A DNA stretch of 64,000 nucleotides from Sneathiella sedimenti (lineage in GTDB: Bacteria; Pseudomonadota; Alphaproteobacteria; Sneathiellales; Sneathiellaceae), in contig NZ_JAFLNC010000003.1 of assembly GCF_017313765.1 (NCBI RefSeq), positions 124,001 through 188,000 of the forward strand, in the 5' to 3' direction. The position numbers and the translations under genes are program-made. The notes below the pieces were generated by a model. The model did not search any database. It was not told the origin of the DNA and saw only the letters and a program-made list of their open reading frames with translations. Numbering within the stretch: position 1 is the stretch's first letter; each line of letters opens with the position of its first letter. This document shows, piece by piece, positions 9,050-18,229 of the stretch.

Positions 9050-9919
9050 ATGCTTGCTTTACAGCTGACGATCACCGGTCTACAGACCGGTGCTCTATAC
9101 GCACTGACTGCCGTCGGGTTCTCGTTAATTTTCGGGTCCACGCGAATATTTCACTTCGCGCATGGAGCAACATTCATTATTGCCGCATACCTGTTCTATT
9201 TTGTGAACGTGTCTGGTTATGGGGTGGTTTTGGGAATTGCTGCTGCGACGGCAGGGGCAATAGCTTTCGGGCTGTTGCTCAACCGGTTCGTATATGTTCC
9301 CATTCAAAGGGACGAAGGGTCTTTCTTTACCGTGTTTGTGGCGTCTTTTGGTATCGGGATCGTTATCCAAAATATCGTCGGTATGATTTTCGGCCGCGGC
9401 TTTGTTACCGTTCAAACCCCGCTTTCCTTTTCGGTTGAACTGATGGATGGCCTCTATGTGTCGCCGCTGGCATGGATTTCGATGCTTTGCGCCGTCGTCT
9501 TTTTCGGTATTCTCTGGTGCTTCCTTCGGTACAGTAACCTGGGCTTGTCTCTCAGGGCGCTTGCCGATAATCCTGAGCTCGTGAAGGCATTTGGACTAAA
9601 TCCGCGCTACATTTCGGCCTGCGCGTTTACGATTGGATCAATTCTTGTGGTTCCCGCGGCAATCATTTCCGGGGCAACGTCAGGTTTGAATCCGGCGATG
9701 GGGCACCATGTCATGCTGATCTCGTTGGCAGCAACAATTGTCGGAGGTATCGGCAGTGTGGCGGGTACCTTGCTTGCGGGGCTTGCGCTTGGTCTGGCGG
9801 AAAGCCTGGCCTTGCTGTATGTGGATTCGCAATGGACCGAAGCAGTGACGTTTGCGATCCTTTTCCTCTTCATCATAGTTCGTCCGTCCGGTCTTCTCGG
9901 CCGTTCCGCAGCTCACTAA
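9050..9919 (+). CDS. Branched-chain amino acid-type ABC transporter permease, LivH family
   Basis: Inner-membrane permease, 289 residues, about eight membrane helices. It starts LALQLTITGLQTGALYALTAVG and continues with FGSTRIFHFAHGATF, both very typical of LivH. The coupling loop SLRALADNPELVKAFGLN is conserved. It begins 18 bp after the binding-protein gene and ends 13 bp before the LivM homologue, whose ribosome site AAGGAGGA lies between. It pairs with the LivM-type protein from 9933 to form the channel. Confidence 0.9.
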   Translation: MLALQLTITGLQTGALYALTAVGFSLIFGSTRIFHFAHGATFIIAAYLFYFVNVSGYGVVLGIAAATAGAIAFGLLLNRFVYVPIQRDEGSFFTVFVASFGIGIVIQNIVGMIFGRGFVTVQTPLSFSVELMDGLYVSPLAWISMLCAVVFFGILWCFLRYSNLGLSLRALADNPELVKAFGLNPRYISACAFTIGSILVVPAAIISGATSGLNPAMGHHVMLISLAATIVGGIGSVAGTLLAGLALGLAESLALLYVDSQWTEAVTFAILFLFIIVRPSGLLGRSAAH

Positions 9920-9932
9920 GAAGGAGGAGACT

Positions 9933-10823
9933 GTGGAAGCTTATCTGCTGAATCTTGTTATTCTGATCTCTATATATTCGATCCTGGCATCGACCCTGAA
10001 TTTTATCATGGGATATGCCGGGATTTACTCTCTGGCGCACGCCGTGTTTTTTGGGGTTGGAGCATATGCGGGCACGTTCGTGGCGACGCATTTTAGCGCT
10101 TCAATCTTTTTTACACTGCCGGCAGCAATGATTGCGGGGGCTGTGTTATCGTTGATCCTTGCGTTGCCAGCTCTTCGGGTAAGAGGGGAATATTTCGTTG
10201 CTGCATCCCTTGGGCTGCAGGTGCTGGCTGTGACGATCTTTTCTGAATGGAAAAGCGTTACCGGGGGTATTGGTGGACTAATCGGTATTCCGCCCTTGGA
10301 TATCGCGGGATTTGAGGTTTTTAAACCTAATCAGTTCGTCTTCGTGACTGTAGTTGGGTTGATCATCGTCCTTTTCATTATTAACCGACTTGTGCATTCC
10401 AGTTTCGGGCGTAGTCTTCGGGCTATTCGGGACAGTGAAAGCGCTGCGGCGGCATTCGGGAAGAATGTACCACTGATAAAGACAATTTCGGTTGTCATCT
10501 CATCCGCGCTCACGGCGGTTGCTGGCGTGATGTACGCGAGTTACCTAAGCTTCATTAACGTCGAAAGTTTCACGCTTGATACTTCGGTCCTGATTATGGC
10601 GATGGTGATTATAGGCGGAACAGGCACGCAAGCCGGACCAATTATCGGCGCGGCGCTGCTGCTTTTACTGCCCAGTCTTATCAGCTATCTCGATTTTCTG
10701 CCGCAGACAGAAATCGGGTCAATTCAGCAAATTATATATGGCCTGGGGATGGCTTTATTGATGATCTACCGACCTGGCGGAATTGTTGGTCTTAAGAAGC
10801 AATCCGGAGGGGGGAAAAAATAA
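9933..10823 (+). CDS. Branched-chain amino acid-type ABC transporter permease, LivM family
   Basis: Second permease of this importer, 296 residues. The start is GTG at 9933 after a strong ribosome site (AAGGAGGA, 9921-9928). Typical LivM segments are LNFIMGYAGIYSLAHAVFFGVGAYAG near residue 25 (quoted motif spans NFIMGYAG to FFGVGAY), the ALRVRGEYFVAASLGLQ region near residue 80, and the loop SFGRSLRAIRDSESAAAAFG. The stop codon shares its last base with the ATG of livG, so translation is coupled. Confidence 0.9.
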   Translation: MEAYLLNLVILISIYSILASTLNFIMGYAGIYSLAHAVFFGVGAYAGTFVATHFSASIFFTLPAAMIAGAVLSLILALPALRVRGEYFVAASLGLQVLAVTIFSEWKSVTGGIGGLIGIPPLDIAGFEVFKPNQFVFVTVVGLIIVLFIINRLVHSSFGRSLRAIRDSESAAAAFGKNVPLIKTISVVISSALTAVAGVMYASYLSFINVESFTLDTSVLIMAMVIIGGTGTQAGPIIGAALLLLLPSLISYLDFLPQTEIGSIQQIIYGLGMALLMIYRPGGIVGLKKQSGGGKK

Positions 10824-11587
10824 TGGTTTCTTCTCAGGTGGATACACAAGAAGTCCTCATGGAAATCCGGAATGTTGACAGGGCCTTCGGTGGTGTGAAG
10901 GCGGTGGATAACGTTTCCATGGACTTGCGTGCCGGCATCATCACAACGCTTGTCGGCCCGAATGGAGCTGGAAAAACAACCCTGTTCAATCTGATTACAG
11001 GGGAACTTTCAAAGGATAGCGGCACGATCAAATGGTTGGGGCAACCAATCAATCGCATTAAGCCGTTTCAGGCGGCCCGTGCGGGTATCTTAAGAACGTT
11101 CCAGGACTTGCGGCTTTTTAATGAAATGTCTGTTGAGGACAATATCCTTACGTCGATCGAGGCCAATTCAGTGCCACTTCCCATGGCGAAAAGTCAGAGA
11201 AAGGCGCGGCGGGAAAAGGTTGAATATGCGTTGAGTCGCACCGGCCTGATAGACAAACGACATATCAGGGCAAAAGATCTTGCCTATGCGGAAAGAAAAT
11301 TTCTTTCCATGGCACGGGTTATGGCAACAGATGCCCGGCTTTGGTTACTGGATGAACCTGCATCCGGGCTTGATCCGAACTCATACGAGAAATTTCTGGA
11401 AATATTACGCGAAGAGGTAAAGCAAGGGGTGACCGTCTGTATTATCGAGCATAACCTTGACATCGTCATCGGCATTTCCGATCGGATTGCGTTCCTCGAT
11501 CGAGGAAAATTGCTGGCGGATGATGAACCGCAAACCGTTTTGAACGATCCGGACCTCAGGGCAATTTATTTTGGAGAGCGCACATGA
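10823..11587 (+). CDS. Branched-chain amino acid-type ABC transporter ATP-binding protein, LivG family
   Basis: ATPase of the second importer, 254 residues. Walker A is GPNGAGKTT, Walker B is LWLLDEPASGLDP and the H-loop is CIIEHNLD. As in the other LivG of this window the signature is degenerate (LAYAERKFLSMAR instead of LSGGQ-like). Its ATG overlaps the livM stop by one base and its stop overlaps livF by 4 bp. About the first 12 residues before MEIRNVDRAFGG are a poorly conserved extension, so a start at the internal ATG at 10859 is possible. Confidence 0.9.
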   Translation: MVSSQVDTQEVLMEIRNVDRAFGGVKAVDNVSMDLRAGIITTLVGPNGAGKTTLFNLITGELSKDSGTIKWLGQPINRIKPFQAARAGILRTFQDLRLFNEMSVEDNILTSIEANSVPLPMAKSQRKARREKVEYALSRTGLIDKRHIRAKDLAYAERKFLSMARVMATDARLWLLDEPASGLDPNSYEKFLEILREEVKQGVTVCIIEHNLDIVIGISDRIAFLDRGKLLADDEPQTVLNDPDLRAIYFGERT

Positions 11588-12300
11588 GCAGTTCTGTCGT
11601 TCTGGCCGCAAAAAATATTACGGCAGGTTATGGCGGACATCCGGCCATTTCCGATATCACAGTAGAGCTCCGCGCAAATGAAGTTCTTACCCTGATTGGC
11701 CATAACGGGGCAGGTAAGTCGACCTTATTGAAATGTCTATTCGGTCTTCTTGAGTCTGAATCCGGAATTGTCGCCGTAGATGGAGAGGACGTAACCGGCC
11801 AGAACGCACGACAAATATCTGATCGGGGCGTCGCCCTGGTGCCCGAAGGGCGCGGTATTTTTCCAAGTCTGCCAGTTCGGGATATTTTTTCATTGGGGAT
11901 GCATGCATCCGGCGTTCCTAAAAAGGAGCAGGCGGACCGCATTGGGTGGGTTCTTGAGATCCTGCCCGCGATATCGGAGTTTATGAACCGTCCCGCGGGG
12001 AACTTGTCCGGCGGTCAGCAGCAGATGGTCTCGATTGGCCGCGCCTTGTTAAACCGCCCCCGGATCCTTCTGATGGACGAGCCATCAATTGGTTTGGCCC
12101 CTAAATTGTTCCAGGATTTGCTGGCGCCAATTCGTGCTCTACAGCAACGAGAAAAGCTTTCCATTCTGTTGGTTGAGCAAAATGTGCGTGAAGCGTTGAA
12201 AATTTCTGATCGCGCGGTTGTTATGAAATCAGGCTCGATGATCTGGGAGGGAGAGCCCGCTGAGCTCGAGGATAACGAGCGACTGATGGAACTCTACTAA
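11584..12300 (+). CDS. Branched-chain amino acid-type ABC transporter ATP-binding protein, LivF family
   Basis: Second ATPase, 238 residues. Walker A GHNGAGKST, canonical signature LSGGQQQMVSIGRAL, Walker B ILLMDEPSIGLAP and the LivF-type LLVEQNV in the H-loop position are all present. It is coupled on both sides: 4-bp overlap with livG, and one-base overlap with the acyl-CoA ligase that follows. With the preceding genes it completes a five-gene high-affinity importer. Confidence 0.9.
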   Translation: MSSSVVLAAKNITAGYGGHPAISDITVELRANEVLTLIGHNGAGKSTLLKCLFGLLESESGIVAVDGEDVTGQNARQISDRGVALVPEGRGIFPSLPVRDIFSLGMHASGVPKKEQADRIGWVLEILPAISEFMNRPAGNLSGGQQQMVSIGRALLNRPRILLMDEPSIGLAPKLFQDLLAPIRALQQREKLSILLVEQNVREALKISDRAVVMKSGSMIWEGEPAELEDNERLMELY

Positions 12301-13910
12301 TGGCTTTGGACTATACTTTTGACGCGGCTCTAGCAGATAGGATCGCGTCAGAAAAAGACGCTGATACACGCCCGATGTTTGTAACGGCAAAGGGCGATGG
12401 TATCTCTCCAACTGAGTTTGGTGAAAAAGTCTCCCAAACCGCCGCATGGTTGGTGGCAAGAGGTGTTACAAGCGGGGACAAGGTCGCTGTTTGGCTTCCC
12501 AACAAGTTGGAATGGATGATGTTGCTGTTCGCCTGTGCTCGAATAGGCGCGGTAGTGGCGGCGGTGAATACAAGATATCGTACAGCTGAGTTGCAGCATA
12601 TCCTCAAGTCCAGTGGCGCAAAAATGCTGATATTTGAGGGTCGAGATAGTCGTGCCGATTTTTATCGTCTGATCTCAGAGCTCGACTTTTCCGAGTTGGC
12701 TGACTTAAAGGAACTGGTTTGTGTTGATGCGGACGCAGCAGCACTTCCACCAATCAATAATATAAAGATTGGGTTGTTTTCCCCTGAAGAAGCGCATCCT
12801 GAAGCGGATACAGTGGGGACTGCGAATTCCCCCATCTTGCTATTTACTACGTCGGGCACAACAAATGCGCCGAAATTAGTAATGCATGTTCAAAGAGCGG
12901 TCATTCTTCACGCGTATAATTGTGCGAAAGCGTTGGAGTTTGATCAGGACGGCGCCCGGTTCTTGTCGGTCATGCCATTTTGTGGTGTTTTCGGGCTGAA
13001 TCCGACGCTTGCGGCCATTGCTGGCAGGGCCCCCGTCTATCTCCATACGGAGTTTGATATTGAGTTGCTGGTCAAGGATGTAAAAGAAAATGCCATTACT
13101 CACCTCTTTGGGAGTGATGAGATGTATCAGCAGATTTGGCAAAGAGACCGGGAGGCACTTAAACACGCCCGCATTTGTGGTTACGCCTCCTTTACGCCCG
13201 GTATTGAAGAAAAGATGCGCCATATCGCCGAAAACAGGGTCCCGTTGTTGGGACTGTATGGTGCGAGTGAAATTTTTGCGATTTTCTCCACCCAGCCCTT
13301 GAACTTACCGATTGAACAGCGATTGCAGGGAGGTGGTTTGCCCGCAGGCGGATCGCAGGCGGAACTCCGGGTTCGCAATACGGAAACCGGTGAGCTTTGC
13401 GCGGAAAATGAGGTTGGTATTCTTGAGTTTCGGGCGCCAACGAATTTTATAGGATATTACCGCAATGAGGAGGCGACCTCTAAAGCCATTGACGCGGACG
13501 GATATTTCCATAGTAACGACATCGGATATCTCCGCGGTGATGGGACATTCGTCTATTTGGCGCGGAACGGCGATTTCCTCCGTCTTTCAGGTTTCTTGAC
13601 TGACCCTAAGGAAATTGAAGAAGTTCTGGAGCAGGATGAGGCTGTCGGAAAATGTCAGGTCGTCGGGGTGGAGTATAAAGGCAAAACCCGCCCGGTGGCT
13701 TTCGTAATTCCGATTGACCCCGGCAAGATGCCGAAGGAAGACGTCCTTATTTCCGAGGCCAAATCAAGTCTTGCGCATTACAAAGTGCCGCTGCATGTGA
13801 TCGTTATCGACGCCTTTCCGACGACTGAAAGTGCCAACGGCCTGAAAATTCAAAAAGCGAAGCTTCGTGATGAGGCAATGCGGTATATCAAGGACGCGGG
13901 TTCAAGCTAA
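12300..13910 (+). CDS. AMP-dependent acyl-CoA synthetase / ligase
   Basis: Adenylate-forming enzyme of the ANL family, 536 residues, expected to activate a carboxylic acid with ATP and CoA. The phosphate-binding motif LLFTTSGTTNAPKLV lies near residue 180, the YGASE motif near residue 320, and the hinge region with FHSNDIGYLRGDG and DFLRLSGF near residues 400-425. The C-terminal small domain carries the catalytic-lysine region NGLKIQKAKLRDEA. The usual YGxTE motif is YGASE, an accepted variant. Its ATG overlaps the livF stop by one base, so it belongs to the transporter operon; the imported compound is probably its substrate, or is converted to it. Which acid is unknown. Confidence 0.85.
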   Translation: MALDYTFDAALADRIASEKDADTRPMFVTAKGDGISPTEFGEKVSQTAAWLVARGVTSGDKVAVWLPNKLEWMMLLFACARIGAVVAAVNTRYRTAELQHILKSSGAKMLIFEGRDSRADFYRLISELDFSELADLKELVCVDADAAALPPINNIKIGLFSPEEAHPEADTVGTANSPILLFTTSGTTNAPKLVMHVQRAVILHAYNCAKALEFDQDGARFLSVMPFCGVFGLNPTLAAIAGRAPVYLHTEFDIELLVKDVKENAITHLFGSDEMYQQIWQRDREALKHARICGYASFTPGIEEKMRHIAENRVPLLGLYGASEIFAIFSTQPLNLPIEQRLQGGGLPAGGSQAELRVRNTETGELCAENEVGILEFRAPTNFIGYYRNEEATSKAIDADGYFHSNDIGYLRGDGTFVYLARNGDFLRLSGFLTDPKEIEEVLEQDEAVGKCQVVGVEYKGKTRPVAFVIPIDPGKMPKEDVLISEAKSSLAHYKVPLHVIVIDAFPTTESANGLKIQKAKLRDEAMRYIKDAGSS

Positions 13911-14166
13911 CCCAGAATGCTGCGGCGAATGTAGTCACAGCGGGTCATTAGAATAGTCTTTAAGTAACGCTTTGTCGTTGGTCTATACATACTGATCAGG
14001 TGGCCATTAATGATTGCTGGAAACCTGCGACGGACTAATAGGCGGTTGGCGCGTTGAAACCATTTGGATTACCACAAACGGTATATCCGGTCGGCTATAT
14101 TTCATCCCACTATTGCTGGAAGCAGTTTAGCTTCCTCAGTAGCGATTGTTAGCGTATTATAACTAG

Positions 14167-15111
14167 ATGAAGTCCGATCTAGTAAAGCCGCCCGACAATC
14201 CTGTTGAGCCGTCAGTAGCTCTTCATTTCATACCATTGTCTGAGACATTTGGGGCGCAGGTTTCGGGCTTGGATCTATCCAGTGATATATCAGACATTGT
14301 CAAATCCGCCCTCAACCAGGCATTGCTCGATCATCAGGTTCTGTTGTTTCGTCAACAGGATTTAAATGAGGATCAGCAGGCCCGGGTTGCGGAGGTTTTC
14401 GGTCCTTGCCGCCCTCTGTGGCAAAATCAATTCTATCCAAGCCAAAATAATCGGGCCCATTATCTCAGCAATGTAGATATGGAAGGGCGCCCTATCGGCC
14501 GTCATCCAGACCCAGGGTCCACTCATTGGCATAGCGATGGGTCCTGGTCAGTTAATCCGAGCAAGGCGACAGTGCTTTATGGCATTCGGGTACCGGAGGG
14601 GGAAGGGGTTACACATTTCGCCAACATGTACCAACTCTACGAAGATCTGGATCAGCCTGCGAAAGATCGTCTCAGGAAACTGCAAGCCGAACATAATTAT
14701 GAGCTGGCCCGAGCTGCACGGCAGAAGCGGCTGCCCTGGCAATGGTCGCGAGCGGATTTGAGTGTTCAATCACTACTTATGCACGTGACCTGGTGGAAAA
14801 GTGTAATAGGACGGCGATTTCGGGATGGCGCAGTATTTCATCCAATTGTGCGTCCCCATCCCGAAACAGGCCGCCCTGCGCTTTATATCGGTGATCACGC
14901 TTGGCGGGTTAGGGGCAGGTTCTGGCCATCTGGGATTAAACTGATGAAAGAGATTAATAGCATCCGGTTTAATGCATCGGCCAGATACGACCACAAATGG
15001 CAACCCGGGGATCTGTTGGTTTGGGACAACCGGAGCGTATTACATAAGGTTGGGACGTATAATTTTCTCGACCAGGTCAGGATCATGCGCCGATGTGTGG
15101 TGGAGAGTTGA
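14167..15111 (+). CDS. TauD/TfdA-family Fe(II)/2-oxoglutarate dioxygenase
   Basis: Non-haem iron, 2-oxoglutarate-dependent oxygenase of 314 residues. The iron-binding HxD motif is H122 and D124 in THWHSDGSW, the distal histidine is H293 in DNRSVLHKV, and arginines at 305-309 (RIMRR) are placed to bind 2-oxoglutarate. An N-terminal segment with GAQVSGLDLS is the usual TauD opening. Family members hydroxylate taurine, alkyl sulfates, aryloxyacetates, carnitine precursors and others; the substrate here is not evident. The gene stands alone, 256 bp after the acyl-CoA ligase and converging on the TRAP operon. Confidence 0.85.
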   Translation: MKSDLVKPPDNPVEPSVALHFIPLSETFGAQVSGLDLSSDISDIVKSALNQALLDHQVLLFRQQDLNEDQQARVAEVFGPCRPLWQNQFYPSQNNRAHYLSNVDMEGRPIGRHPDPGSTHWHSDGSWSVNPSKATVLYGIRVPEGEGVTHFANMYQLYEDLDQPAKDRLRKLQAEHNYELARAARQKRLPWQWSRADLSVQSLLMHVTWWKSVIGRRFRDGAVFHPIVRPHPETGRPALYIGDHAWRVRGRFWPSGIKLMKEINSIRFNASARYDHKWQPGDLLVWDNRSVLHKVGTYNFLDQVRIMRRCVVES

Positions 15112-15133
15112 GAAAAACCATTTTCAGGGCAGG

Positions 15134-15228
15134 TTGGAGCCCCAATCCCGGTTTGTGCCGTTGTGGAGCCAATTCCCGTTTCCCTTTTACGTCAGGGAGC
15201 TATGTTCGGTGGAGTTGCGGGATCAATT
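15134..15228. repeat. Three imperfect direct repeats around TGGAG
   Basis: Three short related stretches follow one another: TTGGAGCCCCAATCCCGGTT from 15134, TGTGGAGCCAATTCCCGTTT from 15162, and GGTGGAGTTGCGGGATCAAT from 15208. The first two are 29 bp apart. They lie between converging genes and have no known role; they could be remains of a small dispersed element. Confidence 0.4.
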
Positions 15229-15266
15229 CCGGGCTGGTCAATTTCAAAGGTAATTAACCAGCCCGG
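15229..15266. repeat. Perfect inverted repeat between converging genes
   Basis: CCGGGCTGGT at 15229-15238 pairs perfectly with ACCAGCCCGG at 15257-15266 across an 18-nt loop. It lies between the ends of the dioxygenase gene and the TRAP permease gene. No T-run follows on either strand, so it is not a classical intrinsic terminator, but it may stop or protect both transcripts. Confidence 0.5.
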
Positions 15267-15284
15267 ATAGATGACAGTACGATT

Positions 15285-16625
15285 TTAATTCAGCGCATTC
15301 GGTAAGAACAGGCTGATTTCAGGTACGAGGATCAGAAGTAACAAGGTCAGGATATCCATAACGAGGAACCAGAGCACGCCCTTGAAGATGACTTCGAGCT
15401 TCACCGTATCGCCAATTACCCCTTTCAGGATATAGACGTTCAACCCCACAGGCGGGGTAATCAGGCCGATTTCAAGCAGCTTGATCATGATGACGCCGAA
15501 CCAGATCAGGTCATAACCCAGGTTCTCGATGACGGGCACAACAACCGGCAAGGTCAGGAGCATGATCCCGAGTGGATCCATAAAGGTTCCGAGAACCACA
15601 TACACCAGCGATAGGGCGAGAAGGATAACGATTGGCGGATAATCGAGCGACAAAGCCAGGTCAGACAGGAAGCCAGCGACACCGGTGATGGCGATAAAGC
15701 CAACAAATATTTTGGCGCCAATGACAACAGCGAAAATGCTGGCAGACTGGGTGACCGTTTCAAGAATTGAAAGCTTGGCTTCCCTGGCCTTTAACCGCTT
15801 GGAGAGAGCAGCCAGACCCCACGCACCCGCAGCGCCAACGGCTGCAGCTTCAGTCGGCGTCACGATGCCGGCATAGATTCCGCCCATCACCAACACAAAG
15901 AGGAGGATTATCGACCATGTTCCCTGCAGCGATTTATACCGCGTTTCCCAGCTGACATTCTCTGGGGCCGGGGCCAGCTTCGGGTTAATCATGGCCCGAA
16001 TAATGATCATGAGAATATAGATCAAGGCAGACAGAATGCCGGGAACCAAACCCGCGAGAAGTAGCTTGCCAACGGAGAGTTCAGTAAACAGGCCGTAGAT
16101 AATCATGAGGATGCTGGGCGGGATTAGCGACCCGAGCGTTCCACTTGCTGCGATAACGCCCGTGGCCAACCCTTTATCATATTTATAGCGAAGCATCTCA
16201 GGTACGGCGAGCTTGCCCATGGCCGCAGCTGTTGCCAAGCTTGATCCGCTGACGGCGGCGAACATGGCACAACCCATTACAGAGGCAATTGCAAGGCCGC
16301 CTGGAAGCCGTGATAGCCAGGCGCGGGCCGCATCATATCCATCTCTTGTAAAACCAAAATGAAATGCGACGTAACCCATCATCAAGAAGAGTGGTATTGC
16401 GACCAATGAAAATGAGGCGACAAACGAATAGGGCTCGAAAGCGATATAGTTGATAGCGGCCTGCCAGCCTCTTGCGAGATCAGCTTCCCGTCCGGCGGGC
16501 CACCCAATTGCGAGAATAAGGCCGACAAACCCGACAACCGCGAGCGATACGGCGATTGGAACGCGGATTATAATCAACAGTAAAAGTACGCCGATTCCGC
16601 AGAATCCGAGAGTAATGGGATCCAT
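15285..16625 (-). CDS. dctM: TRAP transporter large permease, DctM family
   Basis: Inner-membrane 12-helix permease of a tripartite ATP-independent periplasmic transporter, 446 residues, normal length. The highly conserved segments SGSSLATAAAMGKLAVPEM and GTLGSLIPPSILMIIYG, around residues 130-190, and GIVTPTEAAAVGA in the middle are diagnostic of DctM. It begins 6 bp after dctQ, forming the operon dctP-dctQ-dctM on the minus strand. It drives uptake of an organic acid or a similar solute by the sodium or proton gradient. Confidence 0.92.
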   Translation of the reverse strand: MDPITLGFCGIGVLLLLIIIRVPIAVSLAVVGFVGLILAIGWPAGREADLARGWQAAINYIAFEPYSFVASFSLVAIPLFLMMGYVAFHFGFTRDGYDAARAWLSRLPGGLAIASVMGCAMFAAVSGSSLATAAAMGKLAVPEMLRYKYDKGLATGVIAASGTLGSLIPPSILMIIYGLFTELSVGKLLLAGLVPGILSALIYILMIIIRAMINPKLAPAPENVSWETRYKSLQGTWSIILLFVLVMGGIYAGIVTPTEAAAVGAAGAWGLAALSKRLKAREAKLSILETVTQSASIFAVVIGAKIFVGFIAITGVAGFLSDLALSLDYPPIVILLALSLVYVVLGTFMDPLGIMLLTLPVVVPVIENLGYDLIWFGVIMIKLLEIGLITPPVGLNVYILKGVIGDTVKLEVIFKGVLWFLVMDILTLLLLILVPEISLFLPNALN

Positions 16626-16631
16626 AAAAAT

Positions 16632-17117
16632 TTACTTTCTGTTCGTGAGCTCTAGCCCGGCTTTGACCACGTCTATGGCAAACCGAAGCGTAAACATGAG
16701 AATGCCGACGAAAAATATGAAACGGACCGGCCATTCCGGTAGCGCAAGCGGACCTTCCATATAGTTTCCGGTGATCCACGCATCCAGAAAGTAGTGGAAT
16801 GCGGAATAAGTCATGATCGCAAAGAATACGAAACCTAGCAGGAAGCCAAAGGCATCGAGCGCGAGGTTTGTGCGATCAGACAATTTGTCGGTAAATAAGG
16901 TGACCATGATATGTTCGCGCTGTGCCTGAACAAAGGCAAATGGCAAAAACACCACGAACACCATGAGGAACTCATTCATCACCACATCGTCCGGTATTGG
17001 CGCACCAATGACGTATCGGCCAATTACAGACAATGTGGTGATTGCAAGCATGAGCATTACGGCTACGCCGGCAACTAGAACGAGAGATTTCTCGAAATAG
17101 TGAAAGCTGTTTTTCAT
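16632..17117 (-). CDS. dctQ: TRAP transporter small permease, DctQ family
   Basis: Four-helix inner-membrane subunit, 161 residues. The helices are visible as hydrophobic blocks starting at residues about 10, 45, 85 and 130, and the conserved VIGRYVIGAPIPDDVVMNE motif follows helix 1, as in most DctQ proteins. It lies between dctP (35 bp upstream) and dctM (6 bp downstream) and stabilises the large permease. Confidence 0.88.
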   Translation of the reverse strand: MKNSFHYFEKSLVLVAGVAVMLMLAITTLSVIGRYVIGAPIPDDVVMNEFLMVFVVFLPFAFVQAQREHIMVTLFTDKLSDRTNLALDAFGFLLGFVFFAIMTYSAFHYFLDAWITGNYMEGPLALPEWPVRFIFFVGILMFTLRFAIDVVKAGLELTNRK

Positions 17118-17152
17118 CTAGTTTTCCAGATTAAGTAGTTGTGAAAGACAGC

Positions 17153-18229
17153 TTAACGGTTCCAGGGGTAGCCCTTTTCTTCGAGCTCCTTCTGGTATTT
17201 AGCGAAAGTTTCGTTGTATTGATCAATGACCTTTTGGGAATCAATACCTTTTGCTTCTGTTCTTTCTTTCCATTCAACAACCAGTTCGTCCGCAGCCGCT
17301 TTCCATTTAGCCCGCTCTGCTTCATCAAGAGTGTTGATTTTCATTACTTTACCGTCAATGCCCTTGAGCAATTCGGCCCGAGCAGAGGCGTTATCCTCGA
17401 TCAGGGCTTTGGAGTAATGTTCTACGAACTCCTCGCTGACTTCAGTCATGACTTTCTTGATGTTGTCAGGCATCTCATTCCACTGTTTGAGATTAATGCC
17501 TGCGCCGTAACCAAGAATCTGGCCCATGTTTACTTCTAGAACATAGTCTGCAACTTCGTAAAACTTGTATGAACGCGTCGCAAACATGTAGGTAGCACCG
17601 CCATCAACTGTTCCGCGGTCCATTGCCTGGTAGATTTCACTATGTCCCAGATTGACAGGAATAGCGCCCAGGTTTTTCATAAGCGGAATAAAGCCTGCGG
17701 TTGCCCGGATTTTTTTACCGTCAAGATCAGCAGATGACTTAATCTCAAAGTTGGAGACAATTTCGCTCGGGCCCGTCGTGAAGTTTGCCAGCAGATGAAT
17801 GCCGTTTTTCTTCATCTCATCGGAAAGCTCCGGCATTGTTGTCTGCAGATCCTGCCAGGTTCTGAGCGTAACCCAAATATCGCCTGCAACAAACGGGAGG
17901 TTTCCGTAGTTCCATACCGGCATTTCGGCAGGATTGTATGGGCCCATGATAGTTCCCGCATCTGCAAGGCCGGTAGAAACCGCTCTCAGGGTTTCTTTGC
18001 CCTTGGACAGCGCCTGGCTCCAGAAAAATTCGATTTTGACTTCGCCGTTGGTGCGCTTTTCAATTTCTGAAGCCCACCATTTCAGGGATTCAGCACGGGC
18101 GCCACGTGGCGGGCCGAGTTCACTGTAACGGAGGTGATATTCTGCATAGGCGTTTGCGCTAAATGCAGAAATCGTGAACAATGTTGCCAGCAGCGCAAGG
18201 CTTTTGGCCAACTTAGACTTTAGTTTCAT
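17153..18229 (-). CDS. dctP: TRAP transporter substrate-binding protein, DctP family
   Basis: Periplasmic binding protein of 358 residues with a Sec signal peptide (KLKSKLAKSLALLATLF, cleaved after the ANA-YA region near residue 29). The DctP family motif DGKKIRATAGFIPLMKNLGA and the loop YQAMDRGTVDGG are present; the arginine in KIRAT is the residue that binds the ligand carboxylate in this family. The ligand is therefore likely an organic acid. It heads the dctPQM operon. A Rieske oxygenase encoded upstream on the same strand could act on the imported compound; this is only context. Confidence 0.9.
   Translation of the reverse strand: MKLKSKLAKSLALLATLFTISAFSANAYAEYHLRYSELGPPRGARAESLKWWASEIEKRTNGEVKIEFFWSQALSKGKETLRAVSTGLADAGTIMGPYNPAEMPVWNYGNLPFVAGDIWVTLRTWQDLQTTMPELSDEMKKNGIHLLANFTTGPSEIVSNFEIKSSADLDGKKIRATAGFIPLMKNLGAIPVNLGHSEIYQAMDRGTVDGGATYMFATRSYKFYEVADYVLEVNMGQILGYGAGINLKQWNEMPDNIKKVMTEVSEEFVEHYSKALIEDNASARAELLKGIDGKVMKINTLDEAERAKWKAAADELVVEWKERTEAKGIDSQKVIDQYNETFAKYQKELEEKGYPWNR

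Noticed and set aside
14167-15111. The TauD-type gene as an ectoine hydroxylase (EctD)
   Set aside because: EctD belongs to the PhyH-type subgroup with different motifs; this protein has the TauD opening and THWHSDGSW, and lies 40 kb from the ect operon.
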